Shown: piece after piece, positions 58,170-64,000 of the stretch
Position numbering within the stretch: position 1 is the stretch's first letter
Layout: every line of letters begins with the position of its first letter
NCBI GenBank assembly: GCA_963966185.1
Contig: CAWZYM010000366.1
Location: forward strand, 62,001-126,000
Length of the DNA stretch: 64,000 nucleotides
Direction: 5' to 3'
Source of the DNA: Rhabditoides inermis
Lineage: Eukaryota; Nematoda; Chromadorea; Rhabditida; Rhabditidae
Program-made: the position numbers and the translations under genes
Notes under the pieces: generated by a model
The model's input: only the letters and a program-made list of their open reading frames with translations
What the model was told of the DNA's origin: nothing
The model's database searches: none

Positions 58170-58664
58170 ATGGCGGCGCGTCTTCGAGCGTCCGTCGACC
58201 TTCGAATTCCAAGTCGAGACGCCCTCATGCACGCTATCATTATGGTGAATGGATTTACAGTTTTGTTATTTTTTGTTATTAGCTCGATTGCACTCTTCAA
58301 GACGCGGCTAGTCTGTGCGATGTTAGTTACTGTTCAGCTGCTAGCGTGCATATTTTCCCCATGAAATTTGTATATCTGTCAGTAATACTACACACACATT
58401 TATTTCGATATGCAATATTATTGATGGGTGATCTGGTAGCACAATCAATCCTATGATGGGTAATCGGGACTGCATGGCTGGAACAGTGCGGCGCGAGTCC
58501 TGACTGCTCGTGGTAGATGAAGCCTACGCTTTGTCACTTACTTCCTCATTTTTTCAGTTCAAGGCGGCGAACTCGCAGGTGTTTCTCTCGCTTCATAGCG
58601 ACACGGCGCTCGCCTCACTACCCACCGCCGACGCTGTGCCATTCGTGCAGGTACTTACTCACTA

Positions 58665-58700
<36 letters not shown>

Positions 58701-60545
58701 GCTCTCTCTCTCGCTCTCTCTATCACGCCCTGATATGATGTTTTTCTTCAGATTGTACATAGCCACGGTGGCGTCGTGGACTTTGTGAACAATGAAGACG
58801 GGCGAGGCAATGCGCAGAGGTGGGTGGAGGATACGAGGGAAGGAAGGAGGTGACTGTGCACTGTTGTTTCAGTGGATCCGGTCAGCACCCGAACCCCCCG
58901 CTGAAGGCTGAGTCGGTCGAAGAGGAGAAAGAGGAGGAAGAGGTTGGTTTTGGTGTTGTTGTTGTTGTTGTTGTAGTTTGTAGTAGTTGCAACTTGCATG
59001 TTGTGTTGCAGGCTGCTCCGGACCAGCTGTTTCTGGACCTTTCTCGCGAACCCAAGCGCGAGCCTACAGTCGGTCAGCTGAGCGAGGTGAGAATATCTTG
59101 CTTCGTGAAATTTCCGCAGTCTCTTGAAGTATTTTTTGTCACTCGATGATTGCATGTTCCAACGCTTTCAGGCGGCCGCTGCTGGCGAGCCTGAGTGCAT
59201 CGAACTGTTCTCGGACGAGGAAGATGGAGGTGTGGACAAGGCGGACCTGGGAGAAGAGCCGGGAGAGAAGGAGGAGCAGAGAGCAGAGGAACGGGACGAG
59301 AAGACCACCCCGATCGCCATTCGGCAGCCGAGTCCCCCGTTCTTTCTCGACATGAAGCCGGCTGCTGCGATGGGGTGAGTGGGGTTTAGGGCGTGTTGTT
59401 GGATTGTCATGATATTTGCGTGTAGGCCGCATTTGGGGCCGGGCGATCCGGCGAGAGATGAACAATCTCCCATGGCTGCTTCCGGCGGAGAGGTGGATGA
59501 GCAGATGCGTGATGCGGAGCAGGAGGAGCAGGAGGAGGAGGGAGTGGAAAGGTGAGATTGTATTAGAGAGGGCGCGCAGCGCCCTCTCTTTTGGCTTAGG
59601 ATAAGGCTCGCGCCAGAATTCTCAAGAAGCGATATCCAAAGGTCATATTATCAACAATGTGAACTTGTCTAAATCATGCTAGTTAGATTCGCACTGTTCC
59701 GTAGGCCAGATCACTGGTCGACAGCATCTTTGTATCTCTTCTCTGAAAGAAGTTATGCGCGTTCCCGCGCGCGCACTAGGCGAAAGGCCAGCGTGTTTCG
59801 TGTCCTTTCTTCCCGTCACGACTTTTTCCAACTTGCACTTTGCGTGTAGTCCGCCCCGCCGCCGCCAGCATCTAATGCGCGCCGGGTTTACATTGTTTTG
59901 ATCCCGCCAACTATAACCAGGAGGAAGAGCGCAAAAGGCGCGATATCGACTGGTAGTGAGAAAATATGTTGGAAAAACTTTTTGTGAAACGTAACGGCGA
60001 TCCGTGAATACGTTGTGACGTGTGGTGCATGGGAGAAAGAAGAAAGAAAAGGGCAGATATGAGAGAGATAATGGCAGATATTGAGAGAGATGGGCAGAGA
60101 AAGATGGAGAGAGAATGACAAAGAGAGAGAGAATGACAAAGAGAGAGAGATGGAAAGAAAGAAAAAGAGAGAGATAGAAAGAAAGAAACATAGAGTGAGA
60201 GCTGAGCGAGATAGAAGGAACAGAGGAAGGTAGGTAACAGAAGGAGATAGACAAATAAATTTGATATAATCCAGTCCAGATGATTAGTCATATGTAGTTC
60301 AGCACATATAGGAATTTCTTTGAAATTCAACAAAAGCACATATTTTTTTTTAAAAAAAGTACTCGGCGTAAAGAGATGAACTTAGTTTCAACCCAATCCA
60401 GCAAAAGTACATCTATAAAACGTTTACAAATTCTAACACAAACCTGCGCATACTGAAATGTTATGTTGTTGTTGCTAACAAGTTACCACAACGACATGAA
60501 CAGAGAAGAATTCAGTAAAAAAACATAGGATAGAAGAGGGAAGAG

Positions 60546-60581
<36 letters not shown>

Positions 60582-60970
60582 AGAGATGTGCAGGTTTGTG
60601 TTTGTATTTGTAAACGTTTTATAAATGTACTTTTGCTGGATTGGGTTAAGACAAAGTTCATCTCTTTACGCCGAGTACTTTTTTAAGAAAATTTTTATTG
60701 TATTGTATTATATCGATGTTCTCTTGCAGTGCAATGCTGGCTGGGGAAGCCGCTGACTTCGGTGACACGATGGACTCGGGCAGAGACGCAGAGGAGGGAG
60801 AGGAGAGGGAGGAAGAGCCGGCACCGAAGCGACGTCGCTCGGCCCGAATCGCCACGAAGCGGGTGAGAACAGGCATACTGTAAGTGTTGCATGAATTATT
60901 ATAGGTGTGCTACCGGACTGAGAATGCGAACGAGGTGGACGGTGGGGAGAGCGACAAAGAAGTGAACGAG
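58170..60970 (+). CDS. Acidic nuclear-type protein, 5' part (303 aa), continues or is cut by a retrotransposon
   Basis: Exons 58170-58244, 58558-58650, 58752-58819, 58873-58942, 59012-59086, 59172-59374, 59426-59551, 60730-60862 and 60905-60970 join in one frame with no stop; the last ends at a good donor (GAG|GTGAGT). The ATG (AGAATGGCGG) directly follows TTTGCTAG, a possible trans-splice acceptor. The N-terminal 80 residues look folded (VFLSLHSDTALASL, FVQIVHSHGG). The rest is Glu-rich and disordered, with CIELFSDEEDGG resembling a SUMO-interacting motif and KRRRSARIATKR resembling a nuclear localisation signal. No known family is recognised. The LTR of a Ty3/gypsy element begins 95 bases after the last exon, so any later exons lie beyond the window or the gene is truncated. 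Confidence 0.6.
59567..59590. repeat. 10-bp perfect hairpin
   Basis: GAGAGGGCGC and GCGCCCTCTC are separated by about three bases just after the donor of exon 7 of the acidic-protein gene. It could hinder or modulate that donor; no other role is evident. Confidence 0.6.
60354..60682. mobile_element. MITE flanked by TTAA
   Basis: Inverted ends (AAAAAGTACTCGGCGTAAAG and its complement) extend about 100 bases inward and are separated by a central (GA)n tract. TTAA lies at both edges (60350-60353 and 60683-60686), as in piggyBac-type insertion, although the end bases are not the usual CCC. It occupies intron 7 of the acidic-protein gene. Confidence 0.7.
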
Positions 60971-61064
60971 GTGAGTTGCGCAGTGGTATCGATTGATTGA
61001 TGGGTTTAGAAGAAGAATTACAGCGTTATAAAAAAACAAAACATAACATTGCGGTGCTCTATGG

Positions 61065-61328
61065 TGTAGCGGCGAGCTCTTTGCTACTCCGCAGTCCGCA
61101 AGTAGTACTAGCCCAAGCCACGGGTCAGCTTCACCACGTGGGAGTCGTAATATGGCTCCGCAGAAGTAGCCCTGGTCCCCATCGGAATAAAGGAAAGAAT
61201 AGTACACATCTTTATCCGGCCAGGGCAGCCACACAACTGGCGATGGGGGCGCGCTGGCCAGCCACGCCCCCTCGCTCTCTCATCCTAGATATGATCCTAC
61301 GCGGGGGTTAGCGGAGGTGAGTATCGCA
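61065..61328 (-). repeat. Candidate 3' LTR of the Ty3/gypsy element
   Basis: On the minus strand the stretch begins TGCGATACTC and ends GCCGCTACA, so it has TG...CA termini. It is preceded by a polypurine tract (GGAAGGGGGGGA, 61329-61340), the usual second-strand primer next to a 3' LTR. The partner LTR would lie beyond the window, so identity of the pair and the target duplication cannot be tested here. Confidence 0.7.
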
Positions 61329-61487
61329 TCCCCCCCTTCCGACAAGAAAGGCGCCCTCGGCTTTCAAACTACATAGAGTAAAAATACAAAATACACACAA
61401 CATAGTACAAAAACGAACTCATCAATATAAAATAACTCAAAAAAGCATCACGAATCATACAATTCATACAATGTATGTACACAATAA

Positions 61488-64000
61488 TCACTTCTTCTTC
61501 TTCGCCAGCCTGGCCGATCGGCGCACGAAGACTCTTCCTTCCGCGGCTCCCATCCCGGCTCCAGTATCTGCATTCGACGACGTCCTCGTCGCTTCTCCAG
61601 CAGCATCCGTCGCTCCCGGGGCGGTTCCGGCGGCGGCGTCGTCGTCCTCTTCGGCTTCTCCGGTGGCTGGCGACTGCTGCTTCTCCTGCGCAGCTCGCGT
61701 CTTCTGTCGTACGGCAACGGGCTCCCTCTTGGTGCGGTCCTTGTGCACCTCGACGAGCTTGCCATTCATTCGAACAGTGACGTTGTGCTGGCTCGTCTTG
61801 GTCACTTCGAATGGACCTCTCCACGAGTCGACAAACTTGTGCCGTTTGAACTCCGCGCGTAGACGCGATCTCCTACGCAAGTGTCGCTCTCCCGGATGGG
61901 GTTACTTCTGTCGTAAATCTCCTTGGCTGTCTTCACCGCTTCAGCGGTTGCTGTCGTTGCTTCAGTCCACACCTTCTCCTGAATCCGCTTCAGCTGCGAG
62001 ACGTACTCGTCGACGCTCTCGTGTGCTCGAACCACGACGGCTCCACTCTTGAGCATGGCGGGAGTTTGAGGCTCCCTTCCATACATCACTTGGAACGGCG
62101 AGTGTCCGGTAGCCGTGTGCGTGGTGGCATTGTAGCTCATCACGACGTGCGGAATGAAGCGGTCCCAGTCGTTCCCGGCGTCGCTGGCGTACTGCCTCAA
62201 CATCTCCCCGATAGTCTTGTTGAACCTCTCGGCGATGCTGTTGGCCTTCTGGTTATACGCTGTCGTCGTGTTGTGCTTCACTCCAAGCTGGCACATGGAC
62301 GAGACGAACTTGGTCGAAGTGAAATTCGCTCCACGGTCGCTGACGAGAGTCTCCGGGAACCCTAGTACAGTGAAGACGCGGTCGATGAGCACGTTGATAA
62401 CGTTCTCAGTCTTCTGGTCGGCAATCGGTACGGCTGTGGCCCATCTCGAGAAGGCGTCGACGGCAACGAGGATGAACCGGTGACCCTCTCGAGTGACCTG
62501 TAGCGGGCCGATGACGTCGACATGTAGGCGATGCATCACACGGGCAGCCAGCGGGAACTCTCCGAGTGGCTCCTTCCCGATGAATGCCGCCACCGTCTTC
62601 TTCCTTCTGCAGGGCTCGCACTCGTCACACACTTTCTTCACTTGTACTCCCATCGCATTCCAGACGAACTTCTTGGCGATGGTGGACTTGAGACGCTCTA
62701 CTCCAGCGTGCGCTGTCCCCAGCTTACTGTTGTGGAAGTGCTTGATGAGGAGGGCGCACTATCGTGGTCAGTGGCGAGGTGCTCGGCAGGTATACTGGTG
62801 GAGTCTCATACTCCATCTTCGGCTTCTGCATCAGTAATCCGTCGAGCACGATGAACTGTGTATCTCTCCTAGATATCTTCCTCAACATGTCCTTCTTGTC
62901 GACCGGCCTCACTCCGTGCAGTAAGTAGTCGATCATTGCCTTGCAGAACGGGTCCTCTCGCTGCTCCTTGCTGATGTCCTCCTTGCTGGGCAGCATCTCC
63001 GATGATAGCTCCGTCGAGTTCACTCCGTGCACCTCTGCCGGTGGGAACCGTGAGAGGGCGTCGCAGAGTGGGTTCTCCTTTCCGGGGCGGTAGATGATCT
63101 TGGGCGAGTACGCCATGATAGCCAACTGGTATTTAGCCAGCCGACCGGTGACGTCTCGGCGTGTCATCATGGCTCGCAGGGGCGAGTGGTCGGTGATGAC
63201 CGTGATGTCGGCATTGTAGACGTAGGTGTGGAATCTCTGGAGCGCGAACGTCACTCCGAGCGCCTCCAGCTCGATAGCCGCGTAACGCGTCTCCGCCGGC
63301 ACAAGCCTCCTGCTTGCGTAGGCGATCGGCTGTCGTCCATCCTCCGTGTCTTGCATCAGCACGGCTGCGACAGCGACTGACGACGCGTCTGTCTCGATGT
63401 AGTACGGCTGTCCAATCCGAGGAGCGATGAGAACCGGCGCCTCTGTGAGCGCATTCTTCAGTTCCTCGAACGCCTTCTGCTGCTCATCCTTCCACGCAAA
63501 TTTCACTCCTTCGGCTGTCAACTGTGTCAGTGGGTGCGCCTTGTGTGCGAAGTTCTGGACGAATCGCCGCAGGTAGCTGCACAATCCAAGAAAACTCCTC
63601 AGTTTGCGGACGTTGGTCGGGCGCGGGAACTTGCGAACTGCCTCCACCTTGGACGGATCAGCCTCGATGCCCTTTTCCGAGATGACGAATCCCAGGAATG
63701 TCGTTTTCTGGAGGGCAATTCCGCACTTGGACATCTTGAGACGTAGTCCGGCTCGCTTCATGGCCCGCAGAAATTCCTCGACATCGCGCAGGTGCTCCTC
63801 AAGAGTAGATGACGCAATGACCACATCATCGATGTATATGTGGACTTTCGACTTCATCCCTCGGCGCACCGTCTCCAATATCGTCCACGGCGTCGTCGAC
63901 GCGCGGCATCGAATACGCCGTCTTCTCGGTGATGGCGTTCAGCGCGCGGTAGTCCTGGACGATCCGGTGCGTTCCGTCCTTCTTCTTGACGAGCAGTATA
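61488..64000 (-). pseudogene. Defective Ty3/gypsy retrotransposon pol gene
   Basis: Reading right to left: RT fingers (KKDGTHRIVQDYRALN, near 63990-63930), RT with YIDD (near 63840), RNase H (ETDASS ... ELEAL ... TDHSPL ... CDALSR, 63400-63060), integrase zinc-finger remnant and CDECEPC (near 62620), integrase core residues in DVIGPL, SDRGAN and AERFN, a GPF motif (SWRGPFEV, near 61820) and a basic C-terminal tail ending at a stop at 61488. The order RT-RNase H-INT marks Ty3/gypsy. Breaks: the RT block between the fingers and YIDD is missing with a frame change at about 63880, removing the first catalytic aspartate; frames also change at about 62760 and about 61870. It is therefore inactive. 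gag and the 5' LTR are outside the window; no envelope gene is seen. Confidence 0.9.

Overview
This is eukaryotic nuclear DNA, most likely from a nematode. Its genes are split into short exons by GT-AG introns, some only 46-50 bp long. Two genes have a 3'-splice-like site directly against the start codon, as trans-spliced nematode genes often do. One gene encodes a Cys-rich secreted protein that looks like the nematode T20D4.11/DUF19 family. The species cannot be named from sequence alone. All exon models were built by eye from splice signals and reading-frame continuity; no transcript evidence was available.

Layout. 1-3.15 kb: non-coding, with a GAAACGC-rich transposon end, direct repeats and a perfect hairpin. 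3.15-5.17 kb (+): a 136-aa membrane or secreted protein with a TA-flanked MITE in one intron. 5.2-11.3 kb: no credible gene, GA/CT microsatellites. 11.3-12.06 kb: second copy of that MITE. 12.1-13.7 kb: a terminal-inverted-repeat element carrying a spliced gene. 14-16.4 kb: retroelement and repeat fragments. 16.4-18.6 kb (+): the Cys-rich, probably GPI-anchored protein. 19.95-20.35 kb (-): a 114-aa neuropeptide-like precursor. 21.5-57.2 kb (+): the RFC1 gene (large subunit of replication factor C), 31 exons, 937 aa. 58.2-61 kb (+): the 5' part of a gene for an acidic nuclear-type protein. 61-64 kb (-): a defective Ty3/gypsy retrotransposon.

RFC1 dominates the window. Its 17.7-kb intron 12 holds about 54 copies of a ~238-bp satellite with higher-order structure. 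The array is interrupted by a 1.8-kb TIR element that itself carries a broken spliced gene, and by a LINE fragment; a 1.4-kb palindromic element follows. This intron sits where the BRCT domain is expected, and no BRCT coding was found. Other RFC1 introns hold a hAT-type MITE with an exact 8-bp target duplication, a fold-back Tc1 relic and a further MITE.

The most unusual signals lie at RFC1 exon edges. After exon 29 a 39-bp minisatellite repeats the exon end plus its 5' splice site about 21 times. Upstream of exons 19, 27 and 28 there are partial copies of the intron end and exon start, giving decoy acceptors. Many introns also start a GA or CT microsatellite within about 20 bp of the donor.
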